A DNA stretch of 64,000 nucleotides from Streptomyces coeruleorubidus (GCF_028885415.1 NZ_CP118527.1:3100001-3164000), one strand, 5' to 3'. Shown: positions 1 to 8,332, counted from the first letter of the stretch. A program made the numbers and translations. The notes: generated from the sequence alone by a model not told the origin.

Positions 1-1053
1 TACGAGGTGGACCTCACCACGCACCAGTCCCACCACCGGGTCTCCCTGCCGAGCTCCGGCAAGGGCGCCTTCGCCGCCGCGGTCGAGCTGTCCTGGCACG
101 TGGACGACCCCGTCGCCTTCGTGCGCGCCGAGGTCACCCGGGTGTCCGAGCCGCTGCTCGGCCATCTGCTGGAGGAGGCGGCCCGTATCACCCGCCGCCA
201 TCCGCTGCGCCGGGCGGGCGCGGCGCAGCGCGCGGTCAACGCCGGGCTGCGCAGGTGGCCGGTGCCGGGGCTGTCGGTGGCGGCGTCGGTGCAGCTGGCC
301 CCCGAGGGGACGGCCCTGCCCGGCGTGCCGCGGGTGCCGGCCCCCTCGGCACGTCCGCTGACCGGTCTGCTCGGCGAGGCCGAGACCGTCCTGCTCGGCT
401 TCGACGGCCCCATGGCCCGCCTGTTCTCGGCGACCGCCGCCCGCGTGGCCGCGCTCGACCTGCTCGCCCTCGTCACCGAGCACCGCGACCCGCAGGACGC
501 CCTGACCGGCCGGCCCCTGGCCGCCGCCGCGGCACAGGAGACGTTCGTGCATCCGCTCGACGTCCTGCGGGCCTTCGCCCAGGACCGGCTCGGCCCCCTG
601 CTCCGCGACCGTCTCGACGCGATCGAACTGCGCGCGGTCCCCGACGCGCCGACGACCCACAACTCCGTGCCGCTGGTCCGGGCCCTGCACGACTCCGGCC
701 GCCGCGTCAGCGTGGTCACGGACGTCAGCGCACCGGCCGTACACCGCTACCTCGAGCCCTACGGCCTCCCCCTGGCCGGCATCCACGCCCGCGGCAAGGA
801 CCTCGCCCTGCTGACCCCGCACCCCGACTGCCTCCTGCGCGCGATGCACTCCTCGGGCGGCGCCGCCGCGACCGGCGTACTGATCGGCTCCACGGTCGCC
901 GAACTCACCGCCGCCCAGCAGGCCGGAGTGCGCTTCATCGGCCTCGCCCGCAACACCACCGCCGCCCGGCAGCTCGACGAGGCGGGCTGCGAGACCACCG
1001 TCACGTCGCTGGCACCGCTCCTGGAGGCCGCGCGCTCTCTCCAGGCCCGGTGA
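1..1053 (+). CDS. HAD-superfamily pseudo-hydrolase with unrecognised N-terminal region, 5' end outside window
   Basis: The frame is open from the first base and coding character begins before the first possible GTG at 7, so the true start lies upstream; 350 residues are visible. The first ~120 residues are a domain I do not recognise, ending in a Pro-rich linker. A HAD-like core follows: strand plus FDGP loop (motif I, near 397-408), VVTD (motif II), LLTPHP (motif III region) and LIGST (motif IV). The catalytic positions are altered: the nucleophilic Asp of DxDG is Gly (397-399), the motif III Lys is Thr (814-816) and the acidic residue of GDS is Ser (889-891). Family knowledge says these residues carry phosphotransfer, so a non-catalytic role is inferred. 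It is followed by mbl after 164 bp. Confidence 0.7.
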   Translation, partial: YEVDLTTHQSHHRVSLPSSGKGAFAAAVELSWHVDDPVAFVRAEVTRVSEPLLGHLLEEAARITRRHPLRRAGAAQRAVNAGLRRWPVPGLSVAASVQLAPEGTALPGVPRVPAPSARPLTGLLGEAETVLLGFDGPMARLFSATAARVAALDLLALVTEHRDPQDALTGRPLAAAAAQETFVHPLDVLRAFAQDRLGPLLRDRLDAIELRAVPDAPTTHNSVPLVRALHDSGRRVSVVTDVSAPAVHRYLEPYGLPLAGIHARGKDLALLTPHPDCLLRAMHSSGGAAATGVLIGSTVAELTAAQQAGVRFIGLARNTTAARQLDEAGCETTVTSLAPLLEAARSLQAR

Positions 1054-1217
1054 GGTCGGACCCCCCGTTCGGCGGCACCCCGCCCGGCCCCCTCCGAAAG
1101 GCGCCCCCGGTCCGTCCCGCGCACGATGCGAGGGAGGCCCGCCGCCCGGCGGTCCCACGTCTGCGAGGCCCGCCACCTGGCGGCCTCCCACGGTCTGTGC
1201 TCTCGGGAGGACCTGCC

Positions 1218-2255
1218 ATGACCGCCAGTCTGGAGCAGTTGCGCCGCTGCCACTTCGCCGTCGATCTCGGGGCGGCCCGCACACGCGTCTACGTCAAGGG
1301 CGCCGGGCTCGTCGTCGACCAGCCGTCCGCCGCCGCCGTGAACACGCGCACCGGCGCGCTGATCGCGGTCGGCGAGCTCGCGGAGAAGATGACGGGCCGC
1401 ACACCGGACTACATCCGGGTGGTGCATCCGGTCTCCGGCGGCACCGTCGTCGACATCGAGATGGCGCAGCGCATGCTGCGGCACCTGCTCGGCGACAAGA
1501 TGCGCCGCAGCCTGCGCCGCAAGCCGATCCTGCGCGCCGCGGCCTGCATCCCGCACGACGCCGACCCGCTCGCCCAGCGCGCCGCCATCGAGACGCTGGT
1601 CGGACTCGGGTCCCGCCGCGTGGAGCTGGTCGACACGCTGATCGCCGCCGCCGTCGGCTGCGGACTGCCCGTGGAGCAGCCCGAGGCCACGATGATCATG
1701 GTGTGCGGTGCCGCGGCGACGCAGGTGGCGGTGCTGTCCCTCGGCTCGATCGTCACCGCCGAGCGCATCCCGGTGGGCGGCGAGGCCGTCGACCACGCGA
1801 TCGTGCAGCACCTGCGGCACGAGCACGAGCTGATCCTGCCCAGCCAGTCGGTACGGCCGTTGCAGCTCGCCCTGTCCGGCAATGGCCTCACCTCGCAGGG
1901 CCCGGCCTCGACGGAGATCCACGGGCGGGACGTCGCCACCGGCCTGGCCCGCTCCGTCCAGGTCGACACCGCCGCCGTGCGGGACGCCATCCAGACGCCG
2001 CTCACCGCGGTCCTGGACGGCATCGGCAAGGTGCTGCGCTCCTGCCCTCCCGACCTGGTCGCCGACCTCGCCGACCGGGGGATCATGATGGTCGGCGGCA
2101 GTGCGCTGCTGCCGGGCCTGGACCAGATGCTGCGCCAGGCGACCGGCATGCCCGTGCACATCGCCGAGCGGCCGGACGTGTGCGCCGTGCAGGGCCTCGG
2201 CGCGATGCTGGAGGGCAGGATCGAACCGCTGGCGCTGGATCCGCTGGGATCCTGA
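1218..2255 (+). CDS. mbl: Actin-like MreB/Mbl family protein
   Basis: 345 residues, the usual length for bacterial MreB/Mbl actins. A GGGAGG ribosome site (1205-1210) precedes the ATG. The N-terminal phosphate-1 loop (AVDLGAARTRVYVKG) and the C-terminal adenosine motif (MMVGGSALLPGLDQML) are clear. The phosphate-2 segment, normally DIGGGTTD before VAVISLG, reads VCGAAATQ before VAVLSLG, so nucleotide handling is probably weakened. Isolated from the mreBCD cluster, it is better called Mbl than MreB; in streptomycetes Mbl acts with MreB in spore wall synthesis (family knowledge). Its 3' end faces the convergent anti-sigma-type gene 41 bp away. Confidence 0.88.
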   Translation: MTASLEQLRRCHFAVDLGAARTRVYVKGAGLVVDQPSAAAVNTRTGALIAVGELAEKMTGRTPDYIRVVHPVSGGTVVDIEMAQRMLRHLLGDKMRRSLRRKPILRAAACIPHDADPLAQRAAIETLVGLGSRRVELVDTLIAAAVGCGLPVEQPEATMIMVCGAAATQVAVLSLGSIVTAERIPVGGEAVDHAIVQHLRHEHELILPSQSVRPLQLALSGNGLTSQGPASTEIHGRDVATGLARSVQVDTAAVRDAIQTPLTAVLDGIGKVLRSCPPDLVADLADRGIMMVGGSALLPGLDQMLRQATGMPVHIAERPDVCAVQGLGAMLEGRIEPLALDPLGS

Positions 2256-2276
2256 GCGACCGGCGGGGCGAGGCCC

Positions 2277-2306
2277 TCAGCGGGTCTCAGCGGGTCTCAG
2301 CGGGCG
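2277..2306. repeat. Three-copy 10-bp tandem repeat between convergent genes
   Basis: The unit TCAGCGGGTC occurs at 2277, 2287 and (last two bases changed) 2297. The third copy supplies the TCA that is the stop codon of the minus-strand gene. Short repeats like this can change the C-terminal end of the neighbour; no function is evident. Confidence 0.7.
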
Positions 2307-3250
2307 AACCAGCAGCGCACGGTCGTCCCGTCGTCTCCCCTGTGCACCCGCACCAGGTCGGCGATGAGGTTCACCAGCAGCAGCCCGCGTCCGCCGCGCT
2401 GGTCGCGGGGCACGGGCCGGCGCCCGGCCAGAAGATCCGCGAGCCGGCCTTCGTCGCGCACCTCGCACACCACGTACCCGTCCTCGGTCCACACCCGCAG
2501 CATCCCGCAGCCGCCGCCGTGCACCACGCTGTTGGTGGTGAGCTCGGCCACGGCGAGGGCCAGGTCGTCCAGCTTGACGCCGGTGAGTCCGAGCCGCGCG
2601 CCCTCCCCGGCGGCCACGTGCCGGGCCTGGGAGAGCGAGCCGGAGTCGAAGGAGAACGTCAGCGCGTTCGGCACGGCCGGCAGCGCCTCGTTGTAGCGGG
2701 CGACGACGTCCCCGGGGGCGTACGCGTCGCTGCCCTGCTCCAGCCGGGAGCCGGAGGGGATGACGGTCGGGTGGGTGGCGTGGGCGTCGGCGAGGACGCG
2801 CTCGGGGAGCTGCTCGATGTCGTACGGACACAGGATGGTCGCCGTACGGCCCCGGAAGGCGGCGTTGATGAGCGCCTCGTGCTGGACGCAGGCGGGGTAC
2901 TCGGTGTCGGAGCGCCCGGCCCAGATGGGCTCGCCGATGATCCGCACCCGGCGTCCGGGCGGCTGGGCGTCGGCGAACGCGCGTAGCACGCCGGGAATGA
3001 TCCGCCCGGGGTTGCGGCCGGCCTCGCACATGTCCAGGAGCCGCACCGCCTCGGCGGCCTCGCCCAGCGCGTCCCGGATCAGCGCGAGGTTCTTGCCGGG
3101 CACCGCGACGGCCACGGGGTCGCCGGCCGCCAGGCCCTCGCGCACGAAGGGCACGGTGACGCCGAGGTACTCGTCCTCGTCGCGGTAGAAGAGCGCGGGG
3201 TGGACGAAGGGTTCCAGGGGGCCGAAGGGTTCGGCCTCGACAGCGGTCAT
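2297..3250 (-). CDS. MEDS-domain / HATPase anti-sigma-type regulator
   Basis: 317 residues from the ATG at 3250. The first ~170 residues resemble the MEDS (DcmR-sensory) domain: a RecA-like fold beginning PFVHPALFYRDEDEYLG, with HEALINAAFRG and LCPYDIEQLP. The C-terminal ~120 residues are a GHKL ATPase of the RsbW type with N-box ELTTNSVVHG, G1 region VRDEG and G2 region GGRGLLLVNLIADL. Such proteins bind ATP and partner-switch with STAS proteins or sigma factors. Its ATG overlaps the stop of the upstream STAS gene as ATGA (3250-3247), so the two are translationally coupled and probably act as a pair. Target sigma factor unknown. Confidence 0.85.
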   Translation of the reverse strand: MTAVEAEPFGPLEPFVHPALFYRDEDEYLGVTVPFVREGLAAGDPVAVAVPGKNLALIRDALGEAAEAVRLLDMCEAGRNPGRIIPGVLRAFADAQPPGRRVRIIGEPIWAGRSDTEYPACVQHEALINAAFRGRTATILCPYDIEQLPERVLADAHATHPTVIPSGSRLEQGSDAYAPGDVVARYNEALPAVPNALTFSFDSGSLSQARHVAAGEGARLGLTGVKLDDLALAVAELTTNSVVHGGGCGMLRVWTEDGYVVCEVRDEGRLADLLAGRRPVPRDQRGGRGLLLVNLIADLVRVHRGDDGTTVRCWFAR

Positions 3251-3660
3251 GACACCGATACCTCGATCCCGGCGTGGTCGGGCCACAGCAGCTCCAGCGT
3301 CCGCCGCAGGGCCGGCGGCGGCCGACGCACCACGAACCGCCGGCCGTCCCCGAGCTGCCCGGCGGCGGCCGCGAGCGCGCCCGCGCCCGCGACGTCGACG
3401 AACGTCACGTCGGACAACTCCAGGTAGTACACGTCCTCATCCTCGCGAACGGCCTGCTCCAGTACGCCTTCCCAGATCGCACGTGTCGTCAGGACGACCT
3501 CGCCCGCCGCCCGGACACCCTGCCGGCCGGACAGCGGGAACACCGCCAGGCCCGGCACGGGACCGCAGGCGCCGGCGGCCGGCACCCGATACTGAGTGTT
3601 CAAGCCCCTCTCCCCACGCTGGTGGACCACAGCGCTCGTACCCGTCCGGGCGAAGCTCAT
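3247..3660 (-). CDS. STAS-domain anti-sigma antagonist-like protein
   Basis: 137 residues from ATG 3660. STAS features: beta strand FPLSGR-x-GVRAAGEVVLTTRAIWE, then YYLELSDVTFVDVAGAGAL and a C-terminal helix. In RsbV/SpoIIAA the Ser before the conserved Gly of DSSG is phosphorylated; here the sequence is DVAG, with Ala, so classical phospho-switching is not possible. A TTG at 3603 preceded by a GGGGAGAGGGGC ribosome-site-like stretch is a possible alternative start that would remove ~19 residues. Coupled by ATGA overlap to the MEDS-HATPase gene; divergent from the STAS-ANTAR gene across 130 bp. Confidence 0.8.
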   Translation of the reverse strand: MSFARTGTSAVVHQRGERGLNTQYRVPAAGACGPVPGLAVFPLSGRQGVRAAGEVVLTTRAIWEGVLEQAVREDEDVYYLELSDVTFVDVAGAGALAAAAGQLGDGRRFVVRRPPPALRRTLELLWPDHAGIEVSVS

Positions 3661-3790
3661 TCCCCGCTGTGGTGTGTAGTACGCCGTACGGCGGGCAGGC
3701 GCACCTCACATCGACGTCGACGGGGGCGCGTGACGTCGAGCAGTTCCGGCGAGGAGGAACACGACCGAAGAGCTCCGAGAGGGCGGTGAC

Positions 3791-4486
3791 ATGACGTCAG
3801 CGGCATCACCACATCGCACAGGAGGGCTGAACACACTGGTCATCAGTGGCCGCGTGAGCGCGGACCGGGCCGAGCTCACCCCGTGTGGTGAGCTGGTTCA
3901 CGGCTGCGCGGAAACACTGACCAGGACCCTGGCCGAGCTGCCGCCCACGATCACGCGGGTGGACCTGGACATGGGGGGCGTGCACTTCATGGACACGGCG
4001 GGTCTGCAGTTCCTCGACGTGCTGGGCGACTTCGCCCGTCGGCGTTTTGCGACGGTCACGACCACGAACTGGAACGGCCAGCCGCGCCGGATCCTGGAAC
4101 TGGCGGGCCTGGACACGACCGACCCCCTGCGCGCCGCGCCCCACCCCGACCCGGAGCCCGCCCAGCCGTCGGCCCCGGCCTCCTCCGCGGTCGCAGTGGA
4201 ACGCGCGGAGCGCCTGCACGTCCTCGAGGAGGAGGTCGAGCAGCTCCGCCAGGCCATCGCCTCCCGCCCGGTCATCGACCAGGCCCGGGGCATCCTCATG
4301 GCCACCCACGGCTGCACGTCCGACGAGGCCTGGCACGTCCTGCGCGAGACGTCCCAGCTCTCCAACACCAAGCTCCGCGACGTGGCCGCCGCCGTGACGG
4401 CCAGCGCGAAACCCGACGGCCCCCGCCCGTCCCCCGCCCTCCGCGAGGCCCTGCAGCAAGCCCTCACCCGCCGCCGCCGAACCTGA
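3791..4486 (+). CDS. STAS-ANTAR fusion regulator
   Basis: 231 residues. Residues ~10-110 form a STAS domain (LVISGRVSADRAE, HFMDTAGLQFLDVLGDF); a Pro/Ala linker follows and then an ANTAR RNA-binding domain (~145-200: RPVIDQARGILMATHGCTSDEAWHVL, read as separate helices). ANTAR proteins bind paired hexanucleotide hairpins in nascent RNA and cause antitermination, so this gene links a partner-switch input to transcription elongation. The phospho-Ser position is Ala (DTAG), as in the divergent STAS protein. The ATG at 3791 has a GAGGGCGG upstream; an AGGAGG lies inside the frame at ~3822, but no good start codon follows it. Confidence 0.85.
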   Translation: MTSAASPHRTGGLNTLVISGRVSADRAELTPCGELVHGCAETLTRTLAELPPTITRVDLDMGGVHFMDTAGLQFLDVLGDFARRRFATVTTTNWNGQPRRILELAGLDTTDPLRAAPHPDPEPAQPSAPASSAVAVERAERLHVLEEEVEQLRQAIASRPVIDQARGILMATHGCTSDEAWHVLRETSQLSNTKLRDVAAAVTASAKPDGPRPSPALREALQQALTRRRRT

Positions 4487-4822
4487 GACCGAGCCCGGGA
4501 ATCCGCCCCCTCGCCGTCGGCCCCGTACGCCATCGGCCGGGCCTCAGCCCGCTGAGCGGCACCCTGCCGACGGCTGCCGCGCCCATGCCGTCCTCGTGGA
4601 GAGCCTGCGCTCGACGGGCCCTGATCCGCCACCGGGCCCGGGTCCGCTCGCCCCGGCCACGGTGCTCCGGGGCCCACGGGGGTACTCGGCCGGCCACGGC
4701 CGGAGCGCGGCACACGGCCGCTCCGGTTCCGAGGAGGACGACACCGACTCCCAGGAGGTGTTCCGACGCGGCCCCGGCCCGCATGCACGGGCCACCGCGC
4801 AACCTGACGTACCGTCCTCGCT
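4487..4822. other. 336-bp gap with two mutually exclusive GC hairpins
   Basis: No supported gene. It contains CCGGCC-AC-GGCCGG (4690-4703) and CCGGAGCG...CGCTCCGG (4700-4707 with 4719-4726, 11-nt loop). The two stems share CCGG at 4700-4703, so only one can form at a time. At the 3' end a TACCGT (4810-4815) stands 7 nt before the GTG at 4823, a leaderless-type promoter for the next gene. Confidence 0.4.
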
Positions 4823-5860
4823 GTGAGCGATGCACCTCCCGCGAACACCCGACGAGCGCCCTCCGCGCGCGCGGTGATCGGCGACGATCCGGCGCTGCGG
4901 GCGGCCTACGGGCTGTGCCGGCGCCGGACCAGGGAGCAGGACCCGGCGGAGTACGCGCTGATCCAGCTGGTGCCCGCGGCGCTGCGCCCGGCCTGCTGGG
5001 CCCTGTGGGCGGCGGCCAACGCGCTCGACGACCTGGGCGACGACCGCACGGTGCCCGCCGCCGGACGGGCCGCCCGGGTCGAGGAGTGGATCACCGCCCT
5101 GCACCGCGAACTGCCCACCGGCACGAGCCCGGACCCGATCCGCCACGCCCTGGTCGACACCGCGGCCCGCTGGCGCCTGGACCTGTCCGAGCTGCACGGC
5201 GCCATGGTCCAGGTCCAGGACGACACCCACGGCAGACACTTCGCCGACTGGGCCGCGTGGCGCACCTGGGGCCGGGACAATCTGCTGCCCTGGTTCGGCC
5301 AGGTCCGCACCCTCTTCGACCGGGCCGGCGTCCCCGTGGCACTGCGTCTGGACGCCAGGGAGACCTACGAGGAGTTCCTGGACGGCGTGCGGCTCACGGA
5401 CATCCTCACCGACCTGTCCGCCGACCTCGCCCAGGGCGACCTCCTCCTGCCCGACGAGGCCCTGAAGCCCTACCCCGGGGCCGCGGACGACCTGGCGCAG
5501 CGGCGCTGGAGCCCCGCCGTCGCCGCCCTGGTCACGCAGCTGACCGGCCTGGCCCGCCAGTGGGTGACCCAGGACGGCCTCGACCGCGGCATGCACCCCG
5601 GGCCCGCCACCGTCCTGCACACCATGGCCGCCCTGCTGCGCGCCCAGCTCGACGCGATCGGCTCGGCCGGCCCGGCCCTCCTGCGGCGCCCGCCCCGGCC
5701 CGCGCTCCACGCCCGGGCCCGCGTCCTCGTCCCGGCCCGGGCCCGCGCCGCCCTGGCCTGGAGCTTGACCCCGCTGACGGTGCCGCCCGCACGGCCCGCC
5801 GGGCACGGCAGCCCGCCCCCGGCCGACCGGACGGCACGCACCCGGACCTTCCGCCCCCCC
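4823..5860 (+). CDS. Squalene/phytoene-synthase-like domain, 5' part of a frameshifted fusion
   Basis: From GTG 4823 about 300 residues resemble head-to-head prenyl synthases: helix PACWALWAAANALDDLGDD with the first Asp-rich motif, and RLTDILTDLSADLAQGDLLLP matching the second motif region. The family joins two prenyl diphosphates to presqualene/prephytoene diphosphate. After the domain the same frame has no stop until 7009, but its codon third-position GC collapses exactly at the C7 tract 5854-5860, where the +1 frame takes over with an UppS domain. The literal reading would be a 728-residue protein with an artefactual tail overlapping two other genes. I therefore end this part at 5860. A TACCGT 7 nt upstream suggests a leaderless mRNA. 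Confidence 0.7.
5854..5860 (+). other. C7 tract at the frame switch between synthase and UppS domains
   Basis: Seven consecutive C. Left of it the frame of 4823 has high GC3 (codons such as CGC CCC); right of it that frame becomes CGA, CCA, GGA, CAT while the +1 frame becomes CAC CCC GAC GGC CAC. Dropping one C joins both into one frame reading FRPPPHPDGHRPPDIPPDR. This marks a sequencing error, a phase-variable tract, or a +1 recoding site. Confidence 0.75.
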
Positions 5861-5924
5861 TCCGCACCCCGACGGCCACCGGCCCCCGGACATCCCGCCG
5901 GACCGGCTCCCCGCCCACGTCGCC

Positions 5925-6626
5925 GTGATCATGGACGGCAACGGCCGCTGGGCCCAGCAGCGCGGCCTGTCCCGGCACGAAGGACACCGGGCCGGCGCCG
6001 CCGCCGTCCGCGAGGTGGTGCACGGCGCCCTGGACATCGGCCTGCGGCACCTGACGCTCTACACCTTCTCCACCGAGAACTGGCACCGCGACCCCGAGGA
6101 GGTCGACGCGATCCTCGACCTCGTGCGCCGCGAGGTCGTCGACAACCCCTTCCGCGACCTCGACGTCCGGCTGCGCTGGCACGGCCGCACCGGCCGCCTG
6201 CCGCCCGACCTGTCCGACCTCCTCGACCGGCGGGAGCGCGGCACCCGCACCCGCACCGGCCTGACGCTGACGATGTGCATCGACTACGGCGGCCGCGACG
6301 AGCTCACCCGCACCGCCGCCGCCCTCGCCCGCCGGGCCCGGGCCGGCCATCTCGACCCCGACCTGATCGGCGAGGAGGACTTCGCGCGGCACCTGCCCCA
6401 TCCGGACATGCCGGACGTCGACCTGCTCTGGCGCACCGGCAACGAGCAGCGCACCTCCAACTTCCTGCCCTGGCACACCGCCTACGCCGAGCTGCACTTC
6501 ACCCCGGAGCTCTGGCCCGACACCGACCGCCGCCACCTGTGGCAGGCGATCACCACGTACACCCACCGCCAACGCCGCCACGGCACCGCTCCGACGGGCA
6601 CCCCGGGAGGTCCGGTCAGCCGGTGA
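5925..6626 (+). CDS. uppS: Isoprenyl (undecaprenyl) diphosphate synthase, cis-prenyltransferase
   Basis: Family signatures are intact: MDGNGRWA (substrate Asp), GHRAGA, STENW, RTGNEQRTSNFLPW and AYAELHF. UppS condenses IPP onto FPP to make the C55 carrier for peptidoglycan. The first usable start in frame is GTG 5925 (or ATG 5931), which begins at the active site, yet the frame is coding upstream too: codons 5883-5924 read PPDIPPDRLPAHVA, the normal UppS N-terminus. No ATG, GTG or TTG exists between the in-frame stop at 5775 and 5925. The N-terminus is thus supplied by the upstream frame through a shift at the C7 tract, or it is lost. The 3' end overlaps the convergent RraA-like gene by 11 bp. 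Confidence 0.82.
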   Translation: MIMDGNGRWAQQRGLSRHEGHRAGAAAVREVVHGALDIGLRHLTLYTFSTENWHRDPEEVDAILDLVRREVVDNPFRDLDVRLRWHGRTGRLPPDLSDLLDRRERGTRTRTGLTLTMCIDYGGRDELTRTAAALARRARAGHLDPDLIGEEDFARHLPHPDMPDVDLLWRTGNEQRTSNFLPWHTAYAELHFTPELWPDTDRRHLWQAITTYTHRQRRHGTAPTGTPGGPVSR

Positions 6627-7230
6627 AGCCCTGCTCGCTCAGCGCCTTCTCGATGCGGGCACGGTGGTTCGCCTCCCAGGCGTCGAGGGACTCCTCGGCC
6701 TCCTTGGCCAGTTTCGCCCGGGCAGCGGCGAGGATCTCCTCCCGGCGGGCGGCGGGAGTGACGACGATGCCCTCCTCGTCGGCGACGACGATGTCGCCGG
6801 GGTGCACGAGCACGCCGCCGACACGGGCCGGCTCACCGAGCGCGCCGGCCTTCTCCTTGGTTCCTGGGATCGGGATGACACCGCGCGAGAAGACGGGAAA
6901 GCCCGCCTCGCGCACCTCCCCGAGGTCGCGGATGACACCGTCGACCACGAAGGCCGCGACACCCCGGCGCTGGGCGACGGCGCACACGTTGCCGCCGGCC
7001 AGCGCGTAGTCCACGTCGCCCGACTCCACGACGATGACCGAGCCGGGCTCGGCGCGGTAGATCGCGGCGTGCAGCATCAGGTTGTCGCCGGGCACGCACC
7101 GCACGGTGTACGCGGGACCCGCGATGCGGGGCGAGTTCCACAACGGACGGATGCCGGTGTCCATGACCTGCTCACGGCCCAGCAGATCGGCGAGGGTGGT
7201 GGGGGGTACGTCCTCGAAGGCAGAAGTCAC
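6616..7230 (-). CDS. RraA-like protein / HMG-CHA-type aldolase family
   Basis: 204 residues from GTG 7230 (VTSAFEDVPPTTLADLLG), the size of the RraA/MenG fold. Recognisable are GDNLMLHAAIYRAEPGSVIVV, the segment GGNVCAVAQRRGVAAFVVDG and the metal/substrate loop VIRDLGEV, where the Arg-Asp pair is conserved in 4-hydroxy-4-methyl-2-oxoglutarate/4-carboxy-4-hydroxy-2-oxoadipate aldolases. The same fold in E. coli RraA inhibits RNase E, so both roles remain possible; the conserved RD favours an aldolase. A longer start at 7308 exists but that extension looks non-coding. It lies divergent from a PanE-type reductase across 103 bp, suggesting a small catabolic locus. Confidence 0.82.
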   Translation of the reverse strand: MTSAFEDVPPTTLADLLGREQVMDTGIRPLWNSPRIAGPAYTVRCVPGDNLMLHAAIYRAEPGSVIVVESGDVDYALAGGNVCAVAQRRGVAAFVVDGVIRDLGEVREAGFPVFSRGVIPIPGTKEKAGALGEPARVGGVLVHPGDIVVADEEGIVVTPAARREEILAAARAKLAKEAEESLDAWEANHRARIEKALSEQGFTG

Positions 7231-7333
7231 ACCGGGAATCCAAGCAACAGGGCACCAGCCGACGCCACTTGGTTTCCGCCGGTGCCCGCGGGATGCTCGG
7301 CACGACACCTGAAGCGGAGAGCCGGGGAGCGGA

Positions 7334-8332
7334 ATGCGCTACATCATCATCGGGTCCGGGGCAGTCGGCGGTTCGATCGGGGGGCGGCTGCACGAGAGCG
7401 GCCGGTCCGTCGTCCTGGTCGCCCGCGGCGCGCACTTAGGGGCGCTGCGCGACAGCGGGCTGCGGCTGAAGGTCCCCACCGGCACGCTCACCCTCGACGT
7501 GCCCGTCGTGGCACGGCCCGAGGACGTCGAACTGCGCGAGGACGATGTGCTCGTACTCGCCGTCAAGACGCAGGACAGCGTGGCCGCCCTGGACGCATGG
7601 GCCGCGCGGCCGGTGGCGGGCGGCGGCACGGCGGGCGAACGCCTGCCTGTGGTGTGCGCCCAGAACGGCGTGGAGAACGAGCGCCTGGCACTGCGCCGCT
7701 TCCGTGAGGTGTACGGCGTGTGCGTCGTCCTGCCCTGCACCCACCTGGACCCGGGTGAGGTCGTCGCGCCCTGCGGCCCGTACACCGGCGCTCTGGTCAT
7801 CGGCCGGTACGGGACGGGCCCGGACGACACCGCCCGGCGGATCGCGGACGACCTGGAGAAGTCCCGCTTCCTGGCTCCGGTGGTGGCGGACGTGATGCGC
7901 TGGAAGTACGGCAAGCTCCTCGGCAACCTCGCCAACGTCGTCGAGGCCGTGTGCGGCTCCGTCTCCGACGCCACCGCGCAGGACCTGGTCGCCCGGGCGA
8001 AGGCCGAGGGTGCCGCGGCCCTCGACGCCGCGGGCATCGCCTACGCGAGCGAGGCCGAGATCACCGAGCTGCGCAGCGGGACGGTCGACCCGCAGCCGAT
8101 CGCCGGCGAGCGCACGCGCGGCTCGTCCTGGCAGAGCCTGGCGCGGGGCGCGGGATCGATCGAGACGGACTACCTCAACGGGGAGATCGTGCTGCTCGGC
8201 CGGGAGCACGGCGTGCCCACCCCGGTGAACGCGGCCCTGCAGCACGCCGCCCGGGAGAGCGTGGGCCGGAGCCGGGAGCCGGGCAGCCTGTCGGCCGAGG
8301 AACTGAGCAGGCGCATCGCGGCGAGCCCTTGA
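7334..8332 (+). CDS. Ketopantoate reductase (PanE/ApbA) family protein
   Basis: 332 residues. An N-terminal Rossmann motif (IIIGSGAVGGSIGGRL), NADPH-type continuation, LVLAVKTQD strand and the catalytic helix with WKYGKLLGNLANVVEA are typical of the family; the C-terminal domain carries KAEGAAALDAAGIAY. The enzymes reduce 2-oxo acids such as ketopantoate with NADPH. It sits between an RraA-like aldolase and a TauE/SafE permease, so a role in small oxo-acid or sulfonate catabolism fits better than pantothenate synthesis; substrate not determined. The ATG is preceded by GGGGAGCGG. Confidence 0.82.
   Translation: MRYIIIGSGAVGGSIGGRLHESGRSVVLVARGAHLGALRDSGLRLKVPTGTLTLDVPVVARPEDVELREDDVLVLAVKTQDSVAALDAWAARPVAGGGTAGERLPVVCAQNGVENERLALRRFREVYGVCVVLPCTHLDPGEVVAPCGPYTGALVIGRYGTGPDDTARRIADDLEKSRFLAPVVADVMRWKYGKLLGNLANVVEAVCGSVSDATAQDLVARAKAEGAAALDAAGIAYASEAEITELRSGTVDPQPIAGERTRGSSWQSLARGAGSIETDYLNGEIVLLGREHGVPTPVNAALQHAARESVGRSREPGSLSAEELSRRIAASP

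Noticed and set aside
5861..7009. Continuation of the 4823 frame to a 728-residue protein
   Set aside because: After 5860 the codon third positions lose GC bias and the translation is Arg/Pro/His-rich, overlapping uppS and the RraA-like gene.
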